Assembly: GCA_963924555.1 (NCBI GenBank)
Contig: OZ004598.1
Span: 186,001 to 250,000 of the forward strand
Origin: Crambe crambe
Taxonomy: Eukaryota; Porifera; Demospongiae; Poecilosclerida; Crambeidae
Direction: 5' to 3'
DNA: 64,000 nt
The notes below the pieces were generated by a model. That model did no database searches. It had not been told where the DNA came from and worked only from the letters and a program-made list of their open reading frames with translations. Shown here in pieces: positions 11,901 to 23,300 of this stretch. Made by a program: the position numbers and the translations under genes. Every line of letters starts with the position of its first letter. Positions within the stretch are counted from its first letter, which is position 1.

Positions 11901-14900
11901 CTGCCCCAGCTTGAGTTCATGCTTGGAATATCGTCATGCACGTTGAGTTTGTGGTTACGAGACTGTTTGAATTTCTTGATGGAGACATAGCCTAGTGCAA
12001 TGCACGCTATGATCAGGAAGATACCTGCGATCCCAATGCCGACCCCAGCCCCTACCCAGATGTAGGTCAGTACTGTGGGTCCCCTACTTCCCGAATCAGT
12101 TGTTGTGTTCATGGTGATTACAGGACTAGGGGTCCCTTCATGAGTAGGGGTAGAGGAAGTGGCAGGTGGCAGTCGTGTTGAGGAGATATGGCAGTAATTG
12201 CTAGTGTTGAGTGATTGAATGGGAACACCGAACTTTTCTGCAAGATCATTGATATTATCAAATTATCCTAATTTTCATGCTAAGCTAGTTAAGGGTGAAA
12301 AATACCACATCAAATACAATAACCCACTTCAAAGGTAAGGGCGGCTTTAAAATCATTGACTCTAAATAAAGATCCTTGGGTCGAAATTCGTACTCTGCAC
12401 TAGTGGTGGTCTATGGTACGTACCTCTGGTGAGATCAGTGCTGCCGTTTAGCTTGAAGAACACACAGTCTACTTGATTGTTCCTATCACACTCTACACTC
12501 ATACGAAACACTTCACCATCATAATCAGTCCTAGCATATGCAAGACTATTGGCAGTAACCTATGTGTGTACCATAGAAATGTGTGTAAGGTCAGAGGGCT
12601 TACGGAAGAAGTGGCTAGTGTATGGTAGTGTGTGCTAGCCCTATAATACATCTGGTAATGTGATATGGTTCAAACACACAATGAATAACTGGACTACACT
12701 TGCCTGAATGGTTATTCCTATATGAGTGGTTCGAATAGAAAACCCAGTGTGATTTATCTGAGCAGCTAGATTCCTTCCTTGTATCACCTCCAGACGTCTC
12801 ACTCTGCACTGCCCTCCTCCAGGACCCTGCCTCTCTCCTTGGCGATTGTACATCCTCCCCACACCGTACATGTTAGTGGTAGAGTCCAGCACCATCAGAG
12901 TCCCATTCCCAACAATGAAGACAGCAATGCTGTCAGTTTGAAATGTATTTGGTAATGCAGGCACCAACTGAATTGTACAATCTGCAAAATTTCATGAAGA
13001 TAAGGCCATTATTATAGTTGCCATAATCAAGTATGCACTGCAGGTCTATAACCTGAGTTAGAAATAACTGCTGTCGTTTTCTGACCAAATGGCTGAGTAT
13101 TTTAAGTATTACAGGATACTGAATCTCTGTTATGATGACCAATCAAATAGAGTATCTTCTTTTATAACTTGCTTACTTCTCTGTAGTGTAGTATCATTTT
13201 CACACATTCTATCCTCCACTAAGTAAGTGGCAAATCTCCTAGCACACCTCTCATCTCTACAAGAGCCTTCAGGTGAAGCAACTAAAACAGTATCTCCATC
13301 TCCACTCCTTGTAACATTCACCATCTCCTCCTCTTGAGCTGATGTTGCAACAAATTGATCACTCACCAGTATAACCAGTGCTATCACTAAAGCCATCATC
13401 ACATTGCTGCCATAAGTCATGGTTTCTACTTTGCTTATTGATACACTGAGCAGACTCCACAGTAGATGTAGTGCTAGCATATTCTAAAATTTTGTTGGTG
13501 TAAAAACATCCATCCATTCTGGAGTAAACTGTTGTATGTTTATGATAATAATCACCTTTTAGAAATAACAGAAGAAACTTGATTTCATGATGATTGTTTT
13601 GACGTAGTACAAAATCTATAACTCACTACTTCAGCCTAACTGTGTACGTGGTGTAAGGTTGTGATTATAAATGATCACAAAAAGTTTTAAAATACTGTGG
13701 CCTCATACCAAACTAAACCCTACATTTTACATCCACTGCAGCTGAAATGTTAGGGTTTGGTTTGATATGAGGCTGCAGTACATTATCCAGCTAGATTTTG
13801 GGGGCCATCAGCCTAACTGTCAGCCATGATTTTTAGCAAGTAGTGTGGTAGTGCTCACTACTATGCTGCATAGCATGAAATTTTTGTAACTGTTAGAAAT
13901 TTTGTTATTACTATCATTATCTCAACCTAGTAAACCATTTCCTTCTCTGCAGCAATATGCATGGCCTATTCTGGAGACACTGTTCAGCGAGGTGCTGTCC
14001 AAGGGGGAATGGTTGAGGGTGTGGGACAATGTGCTTTCACATCCCCCTGGCTACCTGATCCTCATGCTGGTGGCTTACCTTATCTCTGCGAGGCACACCC
14101 TCTTCAAATGCTCCCAGAAAGAAGATTTTGAGGTCAGTATGTTCTCTATAAGTATGTCAAGAGCTCATTTCAGTAATTCCATGTACATTCTTGTTTTTGC
14201 AGTACTTTTTGCATCATCAGAACTCTGTGGACATAGGTGGGGTTATTTCTGAGGCCAATCTCCTGCAACAATCCACATCTGCTGAATTCCACCCGGAGAA
14301 GCTTCTGGGCTCATTTGTGCCGCTAACTAAAGGAACATACCCAGTCTTCAATAAATACCCACAATTCATAGTGGACTACCAGGCCCAAGAAAGAGCAAAG
14401 ATGAAGTTGGAAGAGCTAGAATACCTCCGAGAAAGGTGAGTATGAGGGTAAGGGGTCCTCACTATATATTTTGGTCATTTTCTAACCATCTCATGGAAAT
14501 AGACAGCATATTTTATAGGGTGTAAGGTGCCTGCCTGATTTTGCTTATGACCAGCTAGTTTTGGTGTACTGCATATTTGTATTGCAGACAAAGTGCCCTT
14601 GAGTTGGAACGTATGACAGAGCAGAGGAAGCAAGAGGAAGAGGCATGGTATCGTCAGCAGCAGCTGCTAATGGATGCAGAAGACCAGAGACGCAAGATTC
14701 TCGAAGTTGAAGAGAAAAAACTCACAGATCAACGTGTTAGGTCAGTTATAAAATGGGATCTGATCAGAAGGGAGTCCCTCCCCCTCATTATAAAGGCGTA
14801 GCTTTTTGTAATAATAATCCTATATTGAATCCTACTGTGGTGTTCTGATTGTGCTGGGTTGATGAATGCTGGTGCAGTATTAGGGGGAGAACCCTTTTAA

Positions 14901-16237
14901 TCATTACAGTGGAACCCCAATCTATATTATTCAGGACACTTTTTGGCTGTATAGATTACAGGCATTGAAGCGTGAACTGAAGGTGAAGGAGTTACATGTT
15001 TTGGATGCTGCACGTCGGAGATTCCTCAACCACCAGCAGACGGTCAGGGAGGCAGAGCTCAAGAGGATGGACCAGCAGATCCAGAAGAAAGTGCTGCAAC
15101 GTGACAAGGAGACGCAGGCTGTCATGGATGATGTGGAAATAAGGACCATCGAGTTGGAGAGACAGAAAGCTCTACTGGAGCAAGAGTTGGCTCGCTGTCA
15201 AGAAGAGGTACAACTGAAGAATAATGAGACTCCCTAAAATGTTTTCTTGTTTATTTATTAATTTGTTTGTTTATGTAGATGCGTTATAAGATGCGTGCTG
15301 AGACAAGTGCAGATCAGCATGGTCAGGAGGTTGAGAAGAGCATGCTGGAACAAGCAGTGGAGGAGGCCACTCAGAGAGAGAGAGAGAGGCTGGATGATGC
15401 TCACTTGAAGCTAGCCAAAACACAGGCCAAGCGAACCAACCAAGCAGTCATCGATGAAGCCATGGCCAGGAGGATGCTACGAGATACTCATCAAAGACTC
15501 AAACTAGAAGAGGTCAGTTCTATTTGTGAATACTGTACACCTATAGCTGGGAAATGAATTTAAGTCATGTGACTTCTACAAATTCTCTACAGCTGACAGG
15601 AAAGGCTCAACTGAATAGCCTTCGAGAAAAACAGATCGGAGTACTTTTGCATGGACTGGGAAATGAGAGTAGTGGATTGAACTCTGACCCCAGCACATTC
15701 TCGAGTTCGACAAGTGGTGGAGTAAGTGGTACTGGTCAGGACTACACTAATAGCACCAGTCATATGAGACCCCCTGGAAGGGTTAATGGAGCCAATGCCA
15801 CAAGTAAAGACAGAACAAACACAAGCCTTTTCAGTAGCATTCACCCCAGTAGTCCTCGACCACATGACACCACTACCTTCAGCAGCATCAACCCCAAGGA
15901 GTATGAAAGCTCCTCTTCCAGTAGCGTCGAGGACAGCACTGTCAGGGAAGGAGCAGGGGTGTCTTCTAGCATGGATCGCTCCACTCTTCTTCCACAGAAA
16001 CAAGCTAGTCTAGCCAATTCAGGTATCAATAATACTGTAGGAGTAACACTAGCTTGGGGTGGAAGTTTATTCTCATGAACTCTTGCAGCACTGCAGTGGT
16101 CTCACCGACGAGACTTACTGGACCAGCAAGAATCAGAAATGTTGCAGCGGATCAGGGAACTCAGGAAGAAAGTGGCAAGTCAGATGCATGACACCACCAG
16201 ATCAACTCAAACGTCAAAACAAACACCATCACACTAG
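8916..16237 (+). CDS. TBC1D31: TBC1D31 (WDR67): WD40-TBC-coiled-coil centriolar satellite protein
   Basis: Seventeen exons: 8916-8998, 9096-9248, 9347-9462, 9557-9735, 9915-10223, 10299-10367, 10435-10545, 10651-10898, 11012-11292, 11399-11532, 13953-14132, 14203-14435, 14588-14740, 14962-15207, 15279-15512, 15593-16022 and 16089-16237 (TAG). They give about 1,100 residues, against 1,066 in human. The N-terminal half is WD40-like (HEASVHSISLHSSGRFAL, ILSCFKDDSIHAWE, DGRLLVAGGRSGFLHVW). The TBC domain follows (LKGYGEYPAKYRTFIWR, PIKSRKLLRVLQRALSVLAHW, FPFVKLFQNNQLVTFE, WFEYFPNPPLNIL). The canonical Arg and Gln finger motifs are not evident, so GAP activity is doubtful. The rest is coiled coil (LKRELKVKELHVLDAARRRF), with a Ser/Thr-rich insert and a conserved terminal IRELRKKV. 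In vertebrates it acts at centriolar satellites and in cilium formation. The 2.4-kb tenth intron contains another gene. Confidence 0.95.
11885..13480 (-). CDS. Single-pass membrane protein nested in a TBC1D31 intron, family not recognised
   Basis: Four minus-strand exons: 13177-13480, 12704-12981, 12424-12559 and 11885-12237, in consistent phase, about 355 codons. The N-terminus has a signal peptide (MMALVIALVILVSDQFVATS); translation may start at the ATG at 13480 or, more typically for a signal peptide, at the one at 13420. The ectodomain of roughly 230 residues has several Cys and N-glycosylation sites (NVT, NDT, NGT, NHT, NGS, NTS) and a Thr/Ser/Pro-rich stalk. A transmembrane helix follows (YIWVGAGVGIGIAGIFLIIA), then a short basic tail ending SSWGSKEFI. 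The second exon appears to end at a GC donor (CAG|GCAAGT, 12703-12702). I recognise no named family; a cell-surface receptor or adhesion role would be a guess. Confidence 0.75.
13697..13777. repeat. Imperfect inverted repeat with ~33-bp arms
   Basis: The left arm (13697-13730, containing GCCTCATACCAAACTAAACC) and the right arm (13744-13777, whose complement contains GCCTCATATCAAACCAAACC) pair with a few mismatches around a 13-base loop. It lies in the large TBC1D31 intron upstream of the nested gene. It may be a small MITE-like element or a structured RNA. Confidence 0.65.
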
Positions 16238-16292
16238 AAAACAAGGCAATCGTAATAATCCATTTTACAATGTACTGACAAAATTACAACAC

Positions 16293-16306
16293 ATTAAATT
16301 TTTATT
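16293..16306. promoter_or_regulatory. Poly(A) signals of two convergent genes
   Basis: ATTAAA on the plus strand (16293-16298) lies 56 nt after the TBC1D31 stop. AATAAA on the minus strand (16301-16306) lies 25 nt after the cathepsin Z stop. The 93-bp gap means the two 3' UTRs probably overlap. Confidence 0.55.
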
Positions 16307-16330
16307 CCCTTATTCTTTTTAAAAATAATT

Positions 16331-17227
16331 TTACTTAGGGACAGCCCAAGCACACGTGTGAGCTTCAATGTCCAATGCATTGACTCCTCTCTCAAGTTTG
16401 AACCATCCTTCTTCCCCCCATGCAGTTCCAAACGAATTTCGACCAATCCAATACTGGAGTCCCTTATCGGCAGTGACTCCCCAGCCGGTGATGACCACCA
16501 CGTGTGTTGTGTAGTTATATGCTACAGGATCCTGGATGACTCCATTGCCCGAGTACTTCTCGAAGGCATCACTGTGTGCATACACAGAGCAAGCCACAGG
16601 TCCTCTGCTATAGATCTCTGCTTTCATTGCCTCCTCACCTGTCACTGGTCCGTACTCCGACACGTAATACTTAGTCCCATTGATAAAGTCACAATGTCCA
16701 AATATGTCACATGACCGACACATCATCTCACCACATGGCAACTCCGCCCAGTAATTGTCATCTACTCCCATATAAGGAGAACAAGTGACATCTGTAATGC
16801 CGTTTTCTTTGATGAATGCATATGCCCCTAGAGCACTTCCTCCTCGACATGAGCCAAGATTGTCATCTTTGCAATCTAGAAGGACTTGAGGAGTAAGGGG
16901 GACTACAGTTGCGGGCAAATCGGGATCAGACTTCTGTTTGGAAATGATCATTCTATCGGTGAGGGCACCTACAGCAGCATGAGCCCAGCAGCTGCCACAT
17001 GGGGAAGGGAGGAACTGGTTGGTAGGGGGAGACAGAGGAGCTTTCTCTCTCCAGTCAAAGTGGTCAGGAACATCTGTAGAATGCAACAGCTCTCCGGGCA
17101 GTTTAGTAATAATGTGACTCGGTAGCGGAGGGGGAAGTTCGATGTAGCAACCTGTACTAGCTCTTTCAGGCTGGGAAGTCCAACAGAGCAGAGGCAGTGT
17201 TGAAAGAATATTTAACAGTAACTTCAT
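16331..17227 (-). CDS. CTSZ: Cathepsin Z/X-like cysteine protease, intronless
   Basis: A single 298-codon exon. Residues 1-24 are a signal peptide (MKLLLNILSTLPLLCWTS). A very short propeptide with a cysteine (GCYIELPPP) is typical of cathepsin Z. The mature papain-fold domain has the oxyanion Gln and catalytic Cys in NQFLPSPCGSCWAHA, the catalytic His in THVVVITGWG, and the catalytic Asn in YWIGRNSFGTAWGEEGW. The usual NSW motif is NSF here, a conservative change. LLDCKDDNLGSCRGG and CRSCDIFGHC fit family disulfide positions. A lysosomal or secreted carboxypeptidase role is expected from the family. It is unusual in this intron-dense window in having no intron. It is divergent (157-bp gap) from dynein gene A and convergent with TBC1D31. 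Confidence 0.93.
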   Translation of the reverse strand: MKLLLNILSTLPLLCWTSQPERASTGCYIELPPPLPSHIITKLPGELLHSTDVPDHFDWREKAPLSPPTNQFLPSPCGSCWAHAAVGALTDRMIISKQKSDPDLPATVVPLTPQVLLDCKDDNLGSCRGGSALGAYAFIKENGITDVTCSPYMGVDDNYWAELPCGEMMCRSCDIFGHCDFINGTKYYVSEYGPVTGEEAMKAEIYSRGPVACSVYAHSDAFEKYSGNGVIQDPVAYNYTTHVVVITGWGVTADKGLQYWIGRNSFGTAWGEEGWFKLERGVNALDIEAHTCAWAVPK

Positions 17228-17384
17228 GTTGTTGCGACATTAACGAATAATCACGTGGCTGACCCCGCCCATTATGTTTGTGGTGGTGGGCGGTAGCAAC
17301 AAAAGAGGGCGGATCTCGATTTTTGTTGTAGAAACCAACACGCCCTTCTATTCTTGGCGGTTGGTCCAATAAAGAAGCACAGTT
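17228..17384. promoter_or_regulatory. Bidirectional promoter between cathepsin Z and dynein heavy chain A
   Basis: A 157-bp gap between divergent start codons. It contains an E-box (CACGTG), a CCGCCC box, and a weak RFX X-box-like string GTTGCGACATTAAC next to the cathepsin start (9 of 14 positions match the palindromic consensus), as well as GGTAGCAAC. RFX control would fit a ciliary dynein but is only suggested. Confidence 0.35.
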
Positions 17385-20300
17385 ATGACAGACTCGACGA
17401 CTGAATCTGCCAATAAAGTGCAGATTCAGACTCGCACTGCCATCACACGCAAACACTTGCGTAGAGGCCAGACAGCAGCAAGATCCTCCAAGGGAAAAGT
17501 CGCTGTCACTGATTCCTTAAAGGAAAGACAGGTAGGTCTCAGATCATTGCAGAGAGTGGAGTAGGGCTAGTATAATCAGTTCTAGCTAGGCTAACTAATT
17601 ATTTTAAAAATTCAGCAAAAGTTGAGAGAAGAAAAAGAATCCAAAAGAGCAAGTTTGGATGCCCGACATCAACATATCTTTGCCACTGTAGCAACAAAGC
17701 TGCAGATACCAGATGATGAAGTGGAAGATTTCATTTTGGAAGGAAACCAGGTAAGACACTTTAATTTCAATGTTTCCTAGCTAGCTATGACCTCTTTGAT
17801 TTCATTTCAGCTTCAATACATGGACAGTTTCTTTGCTGCAAATGGATCAAGATGCCTGCTATTTTACTATGAAGAAATAACAAGTGGGGAAGGAGGTAAA
17901 CAGCATCTAGTTCTGTAGCATAGGTAAGTCATCGTCATATAATTGTGCAGATAAAAAGAAAGTGACAAAGAACCTTTATCTGACTGATGGCACTGAGGAA
18001 GCTTTTCCCGGAATGGGACTTTTCTTTCTTCGCACAACAGCTAAGGCAATCACAAGTGCCAATGTTGCTGCAGAAACTTTCTTCGGAGTACTGGAATCCA
18101 AAAATGGAGGTTTACTGGAGGCTATCGAGCTACTACTTTCTAATGTTTTCTTACCAGCTCTCAAGAAGCAGACCAATTGGGGCACACTCTCCTCTGATGC
18201 AAATGGCCACATGATGAAAGAAGCATTCCTCAACAAGCTTTCTTCATTTGTAGCAGTCCTATCCAATGCCCGTGCAAGCATAGCAGATGCTGTGAAACTC
18301 TCCCCCTGCACTAACGAAGCATTGGCTGCTGTCACATCACCAGCCGAGATCCTTGCAGCTGCCGGGAACCCTGAACTGGTGGAGGCAGCTGAGGATTGCA
18401 CACAGACCTGGTGCAAGGAGATTGAGCAGATCCTTACCAAGTCAGAGCAGATGAGGAAAGAATCGGACGATTTGGGGCCACGTGCAGAATTGGAGCATTG
18501 GAAGAAAAGAATGGCAAAGTTTGACTCACTCACATCATCCCTCAAAGATCCTCAATGCAGAGCCATCATTAATATCCTAGTGGCTGCAAAATCCAAAGTC
18601 CTTCAGGTACATGTGTATTGTACAATTTGATATGCATATATCAATGTTCTATATGCAGACATGGAAGAAATTGGACATCACTATCACAGACTTCACTAAT
18701 GAAGCTAAGGACAATGTCAAGTTCCTCTACACATTGGAAAAGTATTGCGAGCCTCTCTATAACTGCAATCCTGTAAGACGTCAATCGTGATGTCACTCAC
18801 TATCCAGTGCTAGCCATTTTCTTTTTCATTAGGTGACTATGCTGGAGGCCATTCCTGGACTGATTAATGCCATTCGTATGATCAACAGTTATTCTCGTTA
18901 CTACAACACTTCAGAGCGAATGACGGCCCTCTTTGTCAAAGTGACCAATCAGATGATCACAGCCTGCAGAGCCCACATCACCGACAGTGGCTACCACACC
19001 GTGTGGGACCAGGAGAGGTCAGAAGTGCTGAGGAAGCTGGCCAACTGCAAGAAACTGAACCAGGAGTATCAACTCTGCTTCCAGAGGACCAAAGAGAAAT
19101 TAAAAGATCACCCAGATGAAAAAGACTTCGATTTCTCAGAGATGTACATTTTTGGAAAATTCAACAATTTCTGCAGGAGGTATATTATAATTATTATTAG
19201 CTTCATAGAAAAGTTGCTAAATTGTTGTATTGGGAAGCCAATGTATATTTGTTGGGTAGGTAATACTGTACTGCATGCATGGTTGTATAATCTATGACAG
19301 ATGAGCAATGAATATTATACTTGCTAACTCTGTTGTTCAATCCCATTGCACGTCACAGGGTTGACAACATCATGGACTTCCTCCTGATCTCCCAGACCTA
19401 TTCAACTCTTGGCTTGTCTCGGATTGAAGGCATCGACACTTACCACGGTCGCTTCAGCTTGTTAGTGACCAACATAAAGAAGAAATCGTACGACCCATTG
19501 GAACACAGAAAGAAAGACTTTGATGTTGACTATGTAGACTTCAAAGCACAAGTGGTAGAACTGGAGGTATGATAATCTAGTTAGAGTCATGTGTGTGGAA
19601 TCAAGTAACTGGACGTGCATCTTCCAATTGACAGGTTCAACTACAGGCACATATGGAACAATTCTTTGAGAGTGCTAAATCTGTGCGAAGAGCCATTGAG
19701 TTCACCCAGCGTTTTGAAAGGCAAGTAGTTTGCAAAACCCCTTCTTTAAAATGATTATGCAATCACTGGGGATTTCCCTGTCATTATGGCTCTCTTAATG
19801 CAGACTCCAACTTCCTTGTTTGAACACTCTCGGGAAATGGAAATATGCTGTCAGTCTCTTTGTGAAGGACCTCCAGTTTGTGCAGGATGAGTATAATGAG
19901 CACAAGGAGAACCCTCCACTGGCCCGAAACCTTCCTCCTATATCAGGCAAGATTGCCTGGTCCCGCCAGCTGTATCACAGGATTGCAACCCCAGTGGCAG
20001 TATTCCAGAAGAACAAGCAACTGATGCAGCTCCCTGAGACAAAGAAGGCCATCAAGCACTATAACCGTCTTGCCCGAGTGTTGGTGGAGTATGAACTGGT
20101 GTTCCTCCAGGTCTGGACCAAACAAATTGATGCAGCCAAGGCCAGTATGAATAGCACTGTCCTGGTGAGGAATCCAGAAACTGAGGAACTTCTGGTCAAC
20201 TTTGACCCTAAGATCAACACGGTCCTCAGGGAGATAGAAGTGCTGACTAAGATGGGGCTGCAATTACCCCCTCAGGCTAAAGTCTTTGTTGGAAAGAAAG

Positions 20301-23300
20301 CAGAAATGAAGAAGAAGTTTGACTTAATTGAGGTATGACTTGGTCAGTAGATTCATTCACCCTCGTTCAATGAATTCGACAACCCATGCCTGATATTAAG
20401 ATAGCCTCGTACCCAGGCCCTGCTTTTTTTGTGGGGCGTGGAGGTCTGGGTACAAGCCTAGACAACCCCCTGCAATATAGAGGGCGTGTATGCATGATAT
20501 ATACTTCCACTTCTCCTGCAGACTGTAATGCTTAATAACAAGCGAGTGCGTGAGAAGATTCCTGAAGTTCTGGTCCCCCTGATGACCCCTCACTTTGAGA
20601 AGCTAGATGAAGTCCTGAGCCCAGGACTGACTCTTTTGCGCTGGACCTCCCTTAACTTGGCCCACTATGCAAGCTCGGTGGAGGCTGCTCTAGACACGCT
20701 GGAACTCCTGGCAGACAGGGTCACTGACCTTCTCACCATCCAGATTGAAGGAGTCTTAAAGGAGATCAGCTCCACCATCATCTGTGAACTTCCAGACAAT
20801 GACCCATGGACTGTGGATGAATTTGTGTCTAGAAACAAGGTCCGTGCAACTATTATAAATGTAACAAGGACCCCCTAATTATGTGAACATTGTAACAAGG
20901 ACCCCCTAATTATGTGAACATTGTAACAAGGACCCCCTAATTATGTGAACATAGATGTAACAAGGACCCCCTAATTATGTGAACATAGATGTAACAAGGA
21001 CCCCCTAATTATGTGAACATAGATGTAACAAGGACCCCCTAATTATGTGAACATTGTACATAGATGTAACAAGGACCCCCTAATTATGTGGACCCTTAAT
21101 TGAATGGCATAAGGGAGAGCTGAAGTGATCGTAATCATAGGGAAGGAATTCCAAAGCTAGAGATTCACAAAAATTAAGTGTAATAACTCCCCCCACCCCC
21201 ACCTCCTAAAAAAACAAGCTTTCCACTATAATAGCTGGTGGTAATAAGTTAATATCAAACATTTCAGACAATTTGTGACAAGACTGGGCCAAGACTCAAC
21301 ACTTTGTGTGAGAAGGTTGAAATGGCCATTTCCAGCCTTCTGACCTTCATCCTCCCAGAGGGAGAGAAAGAACTCCAAGAGGTTCTCAACACTACCCGTC
21401 CAGACTCTGCAGGCAAAAACACGCCAAAGAATATGTCAATGGTACACCTCTCTCCTGTAGAGGAAGAAGAGGAAGACTTACGTCCTGGGGAGGTAAGTCT
21501 CCAGCGACAACAACAGAAGAAGAAAGAACTGCACTCAGAGGCTCTGCTACTCCTTGAACAATACAACAAGCAGATGGTGATGGCACTGATTCGATGCACC
21601 AGGCGGACCCTGGAGGCAATCAAGAGACGAGTGGCTTCACCCTCAGCTATAGTGTATGGTGACTCTGCGGAAGATAAAAAGAAGCTTGATCACCGTCCTG
21701 CCATCAAAGTCAAGTTGATCCTTGCTGTGCCTCATGTAGGTTTGAAGCCAGCATTGGATGAGATCCAGGCATGCCTCACTACCACAGTTCAGAATGTCCT
21801 CAACGTGCACAAGTGTGTCATACAGTGGGGGCAGAAACGAAGTGCACCTGAACCTTACTTGCTTCATGGTGGTCCCTCAGGTTCGCTGATGGCACAGTCC
21901 AGTGTACTAGCAACTCAATCGGGTGTGCTGGGAGCAGCATCTGGTGTACTTGGAGCTCCATCTGGTGTACTTGCAGCTCAATCAGGTGTGCTGTCAGCAG
22001 CTTCTGGAGTTCTTCATGCAACTTCCTTCATCAATTCCAAGAAGCAGGAACTTAAGAACTATTACAAAGCCGTTTCTGATCACAAGGAGATCATCAAGCT
22101 TGTTGCTATCATGAACACGACAATCAGCTCGGCTAAAGTCCTTGTGACACAATCCTTGGAGCACTTCAAAGTCTACGAGCACTTGTGGATCACTGATCGT
22201 GATAAATACATGACCGAGTTCATGGAGAAGGAGCCAGATTTGTCCGAGTTTGAGGCTGAGCTCAAAGAGTACACTGCAATGGATGATGTCATAGCAGAGG
22301 AAGAAGACTTGCTCATCTGTGGCTCACTAGCACTGCAAACAGGTCAGGATAAGATACAGTGGATTGGGATAACAACAAGTTAATACTTTGACACATTACT
22401 ATGTACTATTCTCTCCATTATCACTATGCACAGAATAATATGTACTATTTGTTGACTTCATTTAGATGACTTGAAGATTGCCATGAAGGCTGAGGCAAAG
22501 AGCTGGAAAGTTCAGTTCGGGAGGAACATGAACACCAAGTACCTCTCACTCATGGACAAGATTGTGGAGATGGTAGACGACTACACCAAACGTCTCTCAC
22601 GTCCAATCAATGACCTGGATGATGTGCGTCAAGCCATGGCATCTCTCAAGGCTGTCAGGGAAAATGAAATCTTCATTGATTCTTCCCTAGATCCAATTGA
22701 GGTGAGTAGCTAGTTACTCTCCAAATAGATCACAGCATTAGGTAGAGTGGCTCTATAAATGTACATGCATATATATGTATACAGGAGTCTTATGCACTTA
22801 TGGTGAAGTACCAGATATCGGTTGCCAGTGAAGAAACTGAAAAGGTGGATACCATGCGTTTTGCATGGCAGAAACTCAACACACTTGCTGTAAGACTTCT
22901 TGTCATAATGATCATACTAGCTACCATGGCATGTGTGCTTCTTTAGACTGAGGTGCAGAACCACTTGATCAAGATTCAGAACTCTTTCAAAACTGATCTG
23001 CTCAGCAAGGTGGAGAACTTCAGGAGTGAGACAGATCAGTTCTACGAGTCCTATGCAAAAGTAAAGGCAGCGTTATGGGTATTAGCTGCGAGGTTATTAT
23101 TTATCCCATAGGAAGGGCCAATGGCAGAGGGGATTTCCCCCAGAGAGGCTAGTGAACGTGTCAACATCTTTCAGACTCAGTTCGATGAGTTGTGGCGTAA
23201 ATACCAGATTTACAGCGATGGTGAAGAGTTGTTTGGTCTTCCCGTAACTGACTATGCTGAGCTCTCTCGTATCAAGAAGGAGTTCAACCTGCTCCAGAAG

